Of a stretch of DNA of 7,917 nucleotides, positions 1 through 6,134 are shown in pieces; position 1 is the first letter of the stretch; each line of letters opens with the position of its first letter. The position numbers and the translations under genes were made by a program. The notes beneath the pieces were generated by a model. The model searched no databases, was not told where the DNA came from, and saw only the letters and a list, made by a program, of their open reading frames with translations. Where the stretch lies: contig JAFYNC010000068.1 of assembly GCA_017549905.1 (NCBI GenBank), positions 1 through 7,917 of the forward strand. Direction: 5' to 3'. Source of the stretch: Clostridia bacterium (lineage in GTDB: Bacteria > Bacillota > Clostridia > Oscillospirales > Acutalibacteraceae).

Positions 1-135
1 CCCGAAGCCCTGCCCACAATCCTCAAATGTCTGAAAGACGAGGGGTACGAGTTTGTGTTTATAAGCGATTTAATTTATAAGGATAATTACGAAATAAAAC
101 ATGATGGAACACAGTGCAAAAAAGACGGCGAATAA
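1..135 (+). CDS. Polysaccharide deacetylase (NodB-fold), C-terminal end only
   Basis: The window opens inside this gene; 44 codons and a TAA stop are visible in frame 1. The segment PEALPTILKCLKDEGYEF followed by VFISDLIY is typical of the last helix and strand of polysaccharide deacetylases (carbohydrate esterase family 4), where a helix rich in Leu, Lys and Gly-Tyr leads to a 'xxISDLI' strand. Members remove acetyl groups from peptidoglycan or other N-acetylated glycans outside the membrane. The catalytic His/Asp motifs lie upstream of the window, so activity cannot be judged. A decayed paralogous end at 4133-4348 matches it at 35 of 39 bases over the shared PEALPTILKCLKD coding stretch. 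That copy still carries a VLFHND motif resembling the last NodB motif, which supports the family call. The stop codon lies inside the terminator hairpin. Confidence 0.72.
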   Translation, partial: PEALPTILKCLKDEGYEFVFISDLIYKDNYEIKHDGTQCKKDGE

Positions 136-147
136 TCACCGTCTTTT
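121..147 (+). terminator. Rho-independent terminator of the deacetylase gene
   Basis: AAAGACGGCG (121-130) pairs with CACCGTCTTT (137-146), giving ten positions with one C/A mismatch and a 6-nt loop. A short T-run follows. The left arm is still coding (last codons plus stop), so the gene ends within its own terminator. The same right-arm decamer recurs in the terminator at 6100-6127. Confidence 0.75.
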
Positions 148-256
148 ATCAATTTTTACGTTATTTATTATTGGATTTTTAATTTAAAAGCGGAATGTTT
201 ATGTGTTGAAAACGTACTGGTTTTGGTTTGATGTTTAATGAAATTTTGAAAAATGT

Positions 257-285
257 TTGATTTTTTTATTTTTTCAAATTATAAT
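257..285 (+). promoter_or_regulatory. Sigma-A type promoter of the etfBA-dehydrogenase operon
   Basis: A -35 box TTGATT (257-262) and a perfect -10 box TATAAT (280-285) are separated by 17 nt. Transcription would start near 292, giving a leader of about 75 nt before the etfB start at 367. Upstream DNA (148-256) is AT-rich with T and A tracts and no gene is seen in it. The inverted repeat at 302-344 begins about ten bases after the predicted start site. Confidence 0.7.
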
Positions 286-301
286 AAACTAAAATGAAGT
301 T

Positions 302-344
302 AGATATACAATTGATTTTGCAGCATATTTTCAATTGTATATCT
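302..344. promoter_or_regulatory. Perfect 14-bp inverted repeat in the operon leader; operator or RNA hairpin
   Basis: AGATATACAATTGA (302-315) is exactly complementary to TCAATTGTATATCT (331-344), with a 15-nt spacer. It sits between the promoter and the etfB ribosome binding site (357-361). As DNA it could be an operator where a dimeric repressor blocks transcription; lactate-type operons are often controlled by GntR-family regulators, but none is encoded here. As RNA it would form a stable 14-bp stem 12 nt before the Shine-Dalgarno sequence. That stem is followed only by TTGGTTTT, so it is a poor terminator on its face, though attenuation is not excluded. Confidence 0.6.
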
Positions 345-366
345 TGGTTTTGACATGGAGGACGTT

Positions 367-1155
367 ATGAATATTTTAGTATGCATTAAGCAAGTGCCTG
401 GCTCTACTAAAGTAGAAGTTGACCCTGTTACCGGTGTTTTAAAGCGAGATGGGGTTCAAAGTAAAATGAACCCGTATGATCTTTATGCATTGGAAACCGC
501 ACTTAATTTAACCGAAAAGTATGGCGGTAGTGTTGAAGTAATTACTATGGGCCCGCCCCAAGCAAAGGCTGTTATAACTGAAGCGATTTGTATGGGTGTA
601 AAGTGTGGCACGGTACTGTCTGACCGCAGATTTGCAGGTGCCGACGTTCTTGCTACTGCGTATACACTTTCTCAGGGTATCAAAAAAACGGGAGATTTTG
701 ATCTTATTATTTGCGGCAAGCAAACTACTGACGGCGATACTGCACAGGTTGGTGCTGAAGTTGCTGAGTTTTTGAATTTGCCCAATGTTGCAAATGTTGT
801 TTCGGTAAATGACGTTACTAAAGATAAGATTTTCATTTCTATTTCACAGGATGATTGTGTAGTTGAAGCGGCGGTTAAATTCCCTTGCCTTATTTCGGTT
901 GACGGAGATATCAACACACCGCGTCTTCCTTCGTACAAGGTTAGAAAAAACGTAACGGACGATATGATAAAATTTTTATCGCTTGATGATTTTGGCGATC
1001 AAAACGTTAAAAATTATGGCTTGTCGGGTTCGGCTACTCAGGTAGAAAGAATTTTTCCGCCTGAAAAGAACACCGAAAAATGCACCATTGAAGGTAATTC
1101 GGAACAACAAGCTGAACAATTATACGACCTTATTCGTCGTATAAAATTGGTGTAG
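367..1155 (+). CDS. etfB: Electron transfer flavoprotein beta subunit, bifurcating (LctB-like)
   Basis: A 262-residue EtfB, full length for the family. With EtfA it carries flavins that split or merge electron pairs between NAD(H), ferredoxin and the partner dehydrogenase in the cytoplasm. Visible features: N-terminal MNILVCIKQVPG strand; VLKRDGVQSKMNPYDLYALE (about residues 24-43) as in bifurcating Etf proteins; GKQTTDGDTAQVGAEVAEFL (about 117-136), the nucleotide-binding EtfB motif; and GLSGSATQVERIFPPEKN (about 218-235) near the C-terminus. An in-frame ATG at 355 exists, but GGAGG (357-361) lies within that extension and sits 5 nt before ATG 367, and homologues begin MNILVCIKQ, so 367 is chosen. 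First gene of a three-gene operon; etfA follows after 10 nt. Assignment as EtfB is firm; the bifurcating subtype rests on motifs and context. Confidence 0.93.
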   Translation: MNILVCIKQVPGSTKVEVDPVTGVLKRDGVQSKMNPYDLYALETALNLTEKYGGSVEVITMGPPQAKAVITEAICMGVKCGTVLSDRRFAGADVLATAYTLSQGIKKTGDFDLIICGKQTTDGDTAQVGAEVAEFLNLPNVANVVSVNDVTKDKIFISISQDDCVVEAAVKFPCLISVDGDINTPRLPSYKVRKNVTDDMIKFLSLDDFGDQNVKNYGLSGSATQVERIFPPEKNTEKCTIEGNSEQQAEQLYDLIRRIKLV

Positions 1156-1165
1156 GGGGGATATT

Positions 1166-2362
1166 ATGGGTAGCTTAAAAATCAACTACAATATGGTTAA
1201 CGGACAAAACGCCGATAAGTTAGTTGCGCTTTGCCCGTTCAATGCCATTTCTTATCAAGAAGGCAAGTTGGATATTTCTTCCGCATGTAAAATGTGTAAA
1301 CTATGTGTCAAGAAAAGTGACGGTATTATCACTTACGAAGAAGAAGTTAAGTCACAGGTTGACAAAAATGCTTGGCGTGGCGTTTGTGTTTATGTGGATC
1401 ATTCCGCAGGTAAGATACATAGAGTTACTTATGAATTGCTTGGAAAGGCAAACGAGCTTTCGGCGATCACTAATCAACCTGTATATGCGCTTGTTATAGG
1501 GTGTGATTTGGGTGATGAAATTGAAAAATTGTTGCATTACGGTGTTCAAAAGGTGTTTGTCTATGATAATGCCTGCTTTAAGGATTTTAAGATAGAACCG
1601 TATACCGCGGCTTTTTGTGATTTTATTGATAAGATTAAACCGTCTTCGGTGTTGGTTGGCGCAACAAACTTGGGTAGACTTTTAGCACCACGCGTTGCGG
1701 CAAGAAATCGCGCAGGGCTTACTGCCGACTGTACCATTCTTGAAATGAAAGAGAATACCGATTTGGTTCAAATACGACCTGCATTTGGCGGCAACATTAT
1801 GGCTCAAATCATATCCCCCGATACTCGTCCGCAGTTTTGCACCGTAAGATACAAGGTTTTCAACGAACCAATGCCTACCAAGACGGCAACAGGCGAAATT
1901 GTGAACCTTGAAATTGACAAAACGAAGCTAAAATCAGATATTGAAATTCTTTCGAGAAAAGAAAAAACAAAGGACGTTGATATATCTGAAGCGGATGTTA
2001 TCGTTGCAATCGGTAGGGGCGCAAGTGGCGAAAGCACAAGAAAATTAGCGCAAGAACTTGCTGATTTGCTAGGTGCAACGCTTGCTTCTACAAGACCGCT
2101 TGTTGAAAGCAATATTTTCGACGCCAAGCATCAAATTGGTTTGTCGGGCAGAACAGTAAAGCCGAAATTTATTATTTGTCTTGGCATTTCGGGTTCTGTT
2201 CAGTTTGCGGCAGGTATGAAGTCTTCTGATTGTATTGTTGCGGTAAATACTGATAAAAACGCCCCGATTTTTGATGTGGCGCACTATGGTATTGTGGGCG
2301 ATGTAAATGAGGTAATACCCCATTTGATTTCTAAAATCAAGGAGGGAAAAGGAATTGTATAA
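1166..2362 (+). CDS. etfA: Electron transfer flavoprotein alpha subunit with N-terminal [4Fe-4S] domain (LctC-like)
   Basis: A 398-residue EtfA, longer than the roughly 320-residue housekeeping form because of an N-terminal ferredoxin-like domain. C41, C44 and C47 (CKMCKLC) and C23 in LCPFNAIS would bind one [4Fe-4S] cluster, the likely contact for ferredoxin. The Etf alpha/beta domain follows (about 70-250). The C-terminal FAD domain includes [11 protein letters not shown] (about 280-290), [10 protein letters not shown] (325-334) and [17 protein letters not shown] (335-351), ending with [19 protein letters not shown], the classical EtfA signature. The start is ATG 1166 with a G-run (1156-1160) 5 nt upstream. 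The 3' end overlaps the dehydrogenase start by 8 nt, implying translational coupling and fixed stoichiometry. In A. woodii LctC the same extra domain is present. Known for the family: electron confurcation; inferred here: lactate or a related 2-hydroxyacid as donor. Confidence 0.94.
   Translation: MGSLKINYNMVNGQNADKLVALCPFNAISYQEGKLDISSACKMCKLCVKKSDGIITYEEEVKSQVDKNAWRGVCVYVDHSAGKIHRVTYELLGKANELSAITNQPVYALVIGCDLGDEIEKLLHYGVQKVFVYDNACFKDFKIEPYTAAFCDFIDKIKPSSVLVGATNLGRLLAPRVAARNRAGLTADCTILEMKENTDLVQIRPAFGGNIMAQIISPDTRPQFCTVRYKVFNEPMPTKTATGEIVNLEIDKTKLKSDIEILSRKEKTKDVDISEADVIVAIGRGASGESTRKLAQELADLLGATLASTRPLVESNIFDAKHQIGLSGRTVKPKFIICLGISGSVQFAAGMKSSDCIVAVNTDKNAPIFDVAHYGIVGDVNEVIPHLISKIKEGKGIV
2341..2357 (+). 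promoter_or_regulatory. Ribosome binding site deciding the TTG start of the dehydrogenase
   Basis: GGAGG (2341-2345) lies inside the last etfA codons, 9 nt before TTG (2355-2357). There is no ATG in this frame close by, and the protein aligned from TTG has the usual LctD/GlcD N-terminus, so the non-ATG start is preferred. The 8-nt overlap with etfA suggests coupled translation. Confidence 0.75.
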
Positions 2363-3749
2363 TAAAATAACAAACGACGATATTAAGCGCTTGTGCGAAA
2401 TTGTCGGCGACGAAAATGTAATAACAGGACAGGATATAAGCCCCGATTATTCTCATGATGAGCTTGGAACAATAGAAAGTAAACCCGACTGTGTGGTTAA
2501 GGTTGAAAACACGCAACAAATTTCAAAAATTATGGCTTTGGCTTGGGAAAGGGTAATTCCTGTTACGGTACGTGGAAGCGGAACGGGTCTTGTGGGCGCG
2601 GCTGTGCCTGTATGCGGCGGTATTTTACTTGAAACTACAAAAATGAACAAGATAATTGAGCTTGATACCAATAATCTTACCGTTACTGTTGAACCCGGTG
2701 TTCTTTTAATGGAGCTTGCCGCTTTTGTAGAAGAAAATGATTTTATGTATCCGCCTGACCCGGGTGAAAAATCCGCAACTATTGGTGGCAACATTTCTAC
2801 TAATGCGGGCGGAATGAGAGCGGTGAAATATGGTGTTACACGCGATTACGTGAGAGCGCTTACTGTTGTTATGCCTAACGGTGAAGTATTGAAGCTTGGC
2901 GGTAAGGTGGCTAAAAACAGTTCGGGTTACAGCTTAAAGGATTTGGTAGTTGGCTCCGAAGGTACACTTTGCATTATAACTGAAGCGGTTTTGGATATTA
3001 TTCCTTTGCCGAAGCATTCAGTTAGTCTTTTGGTGCCTTTTGTTGATATGAAGAGCGCTATTGAAGCGGTACCTAAAATTTTTAGGTCTAAGGTTACTCC
3101 CACCGCCATTGAATATATGTCGCGTGACACTATTTTGTTTGCGGAAGATTACCTTGGCAAAAAATTCCCCGATAAGAAGAACGACGCCTATATTCTATTG
3201 ACTTTCGATGGCAATACCGAAACTCAGGTTGATGAAGATATGAATACCGTGGCTGAACTTTGCCTTGAAATAGGCGCGGTAGACGTATATATTGTCGATA
3301 CCGAAGAACGTAAAAAATCCGTTTGGTCTGCGCGTGGTGCTTTCCTTGAAGCAATCAAAGCATCTACTACCGAAATGGACGAGTGTGACGTTGTAGTGCC
3401 TGTAAATAAGATTGATGAGTTTATAAATTTTACGCACGATTTGGCAAAGCGTATGGGTGTTAGAATACCAAGCTTTGGTCATGCGGGCGATGGCAACTTG
3501 CACGTTTATATTTGCAAGGATGAACTTTCCGATACCGAATGGGAGAAGATTTTGACTGATTGCTTTGACGAAATGTATAAAAAGGCAGAAGAACTTGGCG
3601 GTTTGGTTTCGGGTGAACATGGTATAGGTTTTGCCAAAAAAGATTACTTAAAGAAACAATTGGGCGATACGCCTATCGAAATTATGCAAGGCATAAAGAA
3701 AGTTTTTGACGCGAAAAACATCTTAAATCCGGGTAAAGTTTGCTTTTAA
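2355..3749 (+). CDS. FAD-linked 2-hydroxyacid (probably D-lactate) dehydrogenase, LctD/GlcD-like
   Basis: A 464-residue flavoenzyme that oxidises a 2-hydroxyacid (lactate, possibly glycolate or 2-hydroxyglutarate) to the 2-oxoacid and passes electrons to the adjacent EtfAB. The N-terminal FAD-binding PCMH domain shows [14 protein letters not shown] (72-85), [20 protein letters not shown] (133-152), [11 protein letters not shown] (182-192) and [10 protein letters not shown] (200-209). The C-terminal FAD-oxidase domain shows WSAR (324-327), the probable metal-binding GHAGDGNLH (H376, H383) and SGEHGIG (E421, H422), then NPGKVCF at the end. In D-2-hydroxyacid dehydrogenases of this fold the two His and the Glu hold a divalent metal at the substrate site. 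Translation starts at TTG 2355, supported by GGAGG at 2341-2345 with 9-nt spacing, inside the end of etfA. Substrate is inferred from gene order only; no permease or racemase is adjacent. Confidence 0.9.
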   Translation: MYNKITNDDIKRLCEIVGDENVITGQDISPDYSHDELGTIESKPDCVVKVENTQQISKIMALAWERVIPVTVRGSGTGLVGAAVPVCGGILLETTKMNKIIELDTNNLTVTVEPGVLLMELAAFVEENDFMYPPDPGEKSATIGGNISTNAGGMRAVKYGVTRDYVRALTVVMPNGEVLKLGGKVAKNSSGYSLKDLVVGSEGTLCIITEAVLDIIPLPKHSVSLLVPFVDMKSAIEAVPKIFRSKVTPTAIEYMSRDTILFAEDYLGKKFPDKKNDAYILLTFDGNTETQVDEDMNTVAELCLEIGAVDVYIVDTEERKKSVWSARGAFLEAIKASTTEMDECDVVVPVNKIDEFINFTHDLAKRMGVRIPSFGHAGDGNLHVYICKDELSDTEWEKILTDCFDEMYKKAEELGGLVSGEHGIGFAKKDYLKKQLGDTPIEIMQGIKKVFDAKNILNPGKVCF

Positions 3750-3751
3750 AA

Positions 3752-3777
3752 AATCAAGGTAGTGATTGCTGTTTTTT
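3752..3777 (+). terminator. Weak candidate terminator after the dehydrogenase gene
   Basis: AATCA pairs with TGATT around a 6-nt loop shortly after the stop codon, followed by GC and a T-run at about 3771-3777. The stem is only 5 bp, so termination may be inefficient. A far stronger hairpin lies at 4077-4114. Confidence 0.3.
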
Positions 3778-3794
3778 GCAACTAGTTTCATAAT

Positions 3795-4010
3795 ATGAAA
3801 CAACTTGAAAAAATTTTTTCATTATTTACCCTTCATAATGATGATCGTAAGTTGGTAGGACGTGCAGTTACCTGCACCTATTGCCCAACACGCCCTGATT
3901 TACACGATTTGCAGTTTGCACGTAGCGAAGAATATCGTGATCTTGACTGGTCTAAGGAATACGATCTTGCACGTAATGGCGACCCCAACGATACCCAAAC
4001 CGCATTATAA
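3795..4010 (+). pseudogene. 71-codon ORF, probable fragment of an RraA-like protein
   Basis: An ATG-to-TAA ORF of 71 codons. Its middle, KLVGRAVTCTYCPTRPDLHD (about residues 19-38), resembles the first core strand and following loop of RraA-like proteins (the family once called dimethylmenaquinone methyltransferase), as I recall them. Those proteins are usually about 200 residues or more. The parts expected before it (a helix leading into the core) and after it (the metal- and substrate-binding Gly-rich core) are missing. I see no continuation in any frame of 4011-4130. No Shine-Dalgarno sequence precedes the ATG; a 7-bp inverted repeat (3785-3801) spans it instead. Some RraA-like proteins act as oxaloacetate decarboxylases or hydroxyacid aldolases, which would suit a hydroxyacid operon, but that link is speculative. 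It could instead be an unrelated small ORF. Confidence 0.4.
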
Positions 4011-4016
4011 TTGATT

Positions 4017-4045
4017 TTGACAACCATATTGGGACCTATTTTAAT
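4017..4045 (+). promoter_or_regulatory. Possible orphan promoter
   Basis: TTGACA (4017-4022), a perfect -35 box, is followed after 17 nt by TTTAAT (4040-4045). A start near 4052 would give a transcript of only about 60 nt before the hairpin terminator at 4077-4114, with no ORF. It may be a remnant promoter or drive a very short RNA; chance occurrence in AT-rich DNA is possible. Confidence 0.3.
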
Positions 4046-4076
4046 AATTACCGATTTTTTGGTTTCCCTTTCTAAA

Positions 4077-4114
4077 AAGAGAGGCTGCTGTAATTGCAGT
4101 CTCTCTTGCTTTTT
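4077..4114 (+). terminator. Strong Rho-independent terminator
   Basis: AAGAGAGGCTGC (4077-4088) pairs with GCAGTCTCTCTT (4096-4107) over 12 positions with one G-U pair and a 7-nt loop, followed by GC and five T residues (4110-4114). It probably ends transcripts running through from the dehydrogenase operon or belonged to the lost RraA-like gene. Confidence 0.8.
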
Positions 4115-4132
4115 ATGGTTCCAACTTACTAG

Positions 4133-4348
4133 TCGGCGTTTTATAAAAAAAGTGTTATAGGCGCATTTCCAACTATATAGGATGGGGATTATCTTGATCG
4201 GAAAGATAACGCTACGCCCGACAGTATTTGCCAAAGTGTTACAAGCAAGGTTAAAAACGGAAGTACAGTCCTTTTCCATAACGACGCTGACCACACCCCC
4301 GAAGCGCTGCCCACTATCCTGAAATGCCTGAAAGACACTGTTAACTAA
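4133..4348 (+). pseudogene. Decayed C-terminal remnant of a second polysaccharide deacetylase
   Basis: The frame ending at TAA 4346-4348 reads D-N-A-T-P-D-S-I-C-Q, then KVKNGSTVLFHNDADHTPEA, then LPTILKCLKDTVN. This is the C-terminal third of a NodB-fold deacetylase, including the late motif VLFHND. It matches the gene ending at 135 at 35 of 39 bases over PEALPTILKCLKD. Signs of decay: an in-frame TAG at 4178-4180, and the segment after it reads DGDYLDRKD where the family normally has a WDVDxxDW-type sequence. No start, RBS or upstream NodB motifs (TFDD, HxxxH) exist in 3750-4132, and about 29 C-terminal codons are missing after LKD. Its hairpin (4332-4357) is a worn version of the terminator at 121-147. 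Not expected to be expressed. Confidence 0.75.
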
Positions 4349-4396
4349 CACCGTCTTAATTTGGCAATAACACAATAACATGTCCCCCCTGTGTCA

Positions 4397-4425
4397 TTGA
4401 CAAATAACTAAATGTATGTTAGAAT
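4397..4425 (+). promoter_or_regulatory. Sigma-A type promoter of the MBL lipoprotein gene
   Basis: A perfect TTGACA (4397-4402) and TAGAAT (4420-4425) are spaced by 17 nt. The predicted start near 4432 leaves a leader of about 50 nt to ATG 4484. The gene is therefore likely transcribed on its own. Confidence 0.72.
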
Positions 4426-4483
4426 ATGTGAGAATTAATGGATTGCTATTTTTATACGACTTTTATGAATAAGAGGTTTTAAA

Positions 4484-6022
4484 ATGAAAAAAATAGTCTC
4501 AATTTTGATTTGTGTTTGTTTAATTACAGTTGTTTTTTCAGCCTGTAACAAAAAGGTTGACACGAGTCATGAAACGGATGATTCGAATAGTAAATATGAA
4601 GTTTCAGAACTTGATAATAACACCTCTATCAACAACAGTTCAACCGAAAGTTTTCCTAACACATCTTCAAAAACAGATATTTCTTCCGATGTAACCTCAC
4701 TTGAAAATTTTAATTCAAGTAAAAATGAAAATAGTTCGCTCCCTGAGGATTCATCCCAAACCAACGATGTTCAATTAGAGAAATATGAGTTGCCTGATTA
4801 TAACTTAGATTCTATTTATTTAAGCAAATTCAAGGAAAATAACCGATACATAAAGGTTTTAACCGAAGCAGAAATTAATGATTTTAATTCTTATGCAAAT
4901 AAACTGATTGCCACCGGTTTTACCAAATATGATGAAAACAAAATTAACAACTGCCAATTTATGACACTAATTAATAAAGATACTTTTGTATCGATGTCTT
5001 ACATGGCAAGCGAGAAGAAAATCAAGGTTGTTTCGGAGCCTTTAGGAGCTCTTTATCCTCGTGCTGTGGATAATAATTATACTAGTATTGGTATGCAAAG
5101 CTTGTTTACCGGAATGAAAAACCAAAACAGACCCATTTACTCGGGAATGGGGTTTGTGATAAGACTTGATGACGGCAGTTTTATTATTATTGATGGTGGC
5201 GGCGGTGACCGAAATCATATTGACTCTAACAATCTTTTAAACATTTTAAAAGAACAGTCTCCAAAGGGCACAACCAAACCTGTAATTTCAGCATGGATAT
5301 TTACCCATTGTCACGATGACCATATTGGCGTCTTTAACGCCTTCTCCGATGACTTCCATGACCAAGTTGAAATAAAGCAAATTTATTATAGTTTCCCCTT
5401 AGATAAAGATATACGTAAAGCTTCTTCGTTTATGTTTGATGATGATTACTATTCCTATCCTAATTTTAAAAGCATCATAAAAGCATATTACTCCAATGCA
5501 GATATAATCAGACCCCATTCGGGTGAGAGATATTACATTAAAAACGCTGTCATAGAAATGCTTTTCACCTATGATGACCATTTTCCAAATTCTTTTGAAT
5601 ATGGTGGAATAGGCAACCTTAATACCACTTCACTTATATTCACAATAACCATAGGTGGCCAAAAAATGATGATAACAGGTGATGCTGAAACTGCTGGCAT
5701 GAATATAGTTACAAAAAATTTTGGTAATTATATAAAAAGTGATTTCCTTCAGTTAGCCCACCACGGCCAAAACGGAACGGAAAGTTTTTATTCCACCGTT
5801 AACCCCAAATATGTTTTAATGCCTATTTCCCATGTGGACGAAAATCGCGTATATGGAAATCTAGCTAATTTATGGTTGGTAGAGAGCGTAAATGTAAGAC
5901 AGTTTATCTCTTTTTGGAACCAAAACGTTACCATTCCACTACCTTATAATCCAACCGATGCTCAAATTTACGATAGAATCCCAAATCGAAACACTAAATA
6001 TTATGAGTATCCATTACATTAA
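4484..6022 (+). CDS. Surface lipoprotein with ComEC-like metallo-beta-lactamase domain
   Basis: A 512-residue predicted lipoprotein. Residues 1-20 form a signal peptide with lipobox FSAC, so Cys21 would be lipidated and the protein held on the outer face of the membrane. Residues 22-96 are a Ser/Asn/Thr/Asp-rich, low-complexity stalk. Residues 100-190 form a small unassigned region. The MBL fold runs from about 200: IIDGGGGDRNH (235-245), THCHDDH (H275, H277, D279, H280), TGDAE (D400) and LAHHG (H426, H427). This set (HxHxDH, TGD, HHG) resembles the hydrolase domain of ComEC/Rec2-type proteins, many of which act on nucleic acids or phosphoesters. The substrate here is unknown. The start is ATG 4484 with AAGAGG (4471-4476) 7 nt upstream. 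It is monocistronic by promoter and terminator. Whether it degrades extracellular DNA or another phosphoester is only a guess. Confidence 0.85.
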   Translation: MKKIVSILICVCLITVVFSACNKKVDTSHETDDSNSKYEVSELDNNTSINNSSTESFPNTSSKTDISSDVTSLENFNSSKNENSSLPEDSSQTNDVQLEKYELPDYNLDSIYLSKFKENNRYIKVLTEAEINDFNSYANKLIATGFTKYDENKINNCQFMTLINKDTFVSMSYMASEKKIKVVSEPLGALYPRAVDNNYTSIGMQSLFTGMKNQNRPIYSGMGFVIRLDDGSFIIIDGGGGDRNHIDSNNLLNILKEQSPKGTTKPVISAWIFTHCHDDHIGVFNAFSDDFHDQVEIKQIYYSFPLDKDIRKASSFMFDDDYYSYPNFKSIIKAYYSNADIIRPHSGERYYIKNAVIEMLFTYDDHFPNSFEYGGIGNLNTTSLIFTITIGGQKMMITGDAETAGMNIVTKNFGNYIKSDFLQLAHHGQNGTESFYSTVNPKYVLMPISHVDENRVYGNLANLWLVESVNVRQFISFWNQNVTIPLPYNPTDAQIYDRIPNRNTKYYEYPLH

Positions 6023-6099
6023 GTTGTAATAAATACAATTTTAAACACCTGAAAAATAATCGCCAAATAATCTGTAACGAAAAAACGTGTAAAAAAATT

Positions 6100-6127
6100 A
6101 AAGACGGTGCTAATTAGCACCGTCTTT
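6100..6127. terminator. Bidirectional terminator between convergent genes
   Basis: AAAGACGGTGCT (6100-6111) and AGCACCGTCTTT (6116-6127) pair perfectly over 12 bp with an AATT loop. On the - strand the stem is followed by TTAAAGTTTTTTT-like U-rich sequence (from the A-run 6091-6097), making a strong terminator for the EamA gene. On the + strand the tail is less U-rich (ATGTATAT), but it is the only good hairpin after the MBL lipoprotein gene. Confidence 0.82.
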
Positions 6128-6134
6128 ATGTATA

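Noticed and set aside
355..366. Four-codon N-terminal extension of EtfB from ATG 355
   Set aside because: The Shine-Dalgarno GGAGG lies inside this extension and is correctly spaced for ATG 367; the family starts MNILVCIKQ.
3195..3620. 141-codon open frame on the - strand
   Set aside because: It lies wholly within the well-supported dehydrogenase gene and shows no family motifs; such shadows are common opposite coding DNA.
3785..3801. 7-bp inverted repeat GTTTCAT/ATGAAAC
   Set aside because: Short, AT-rich and without a supporting promoter or regulator; not enough to call an operator.
3878..4381. 167-codon open frame on the - strand
   Set aside because: It is the antisense of the RraA-like fragment, a terminator hairpin and the deacetylase remnant; the sequence has no recognisable protein features.
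4567..4764. Ser/Glu-rich open frame on the - strand
   Set aside because: It is the antisense of the low-complexity stalk of the MBL lipoprotein; composition explains the open frame.
6024..6038. Small hairpin TTGTA/TACAA after the lipoprotein stop codon
   Set aside because: The stem is only 5 bp of AT-rich sequence; the perfect 12-bp hairpin at 6100-6127 is a better terminator.
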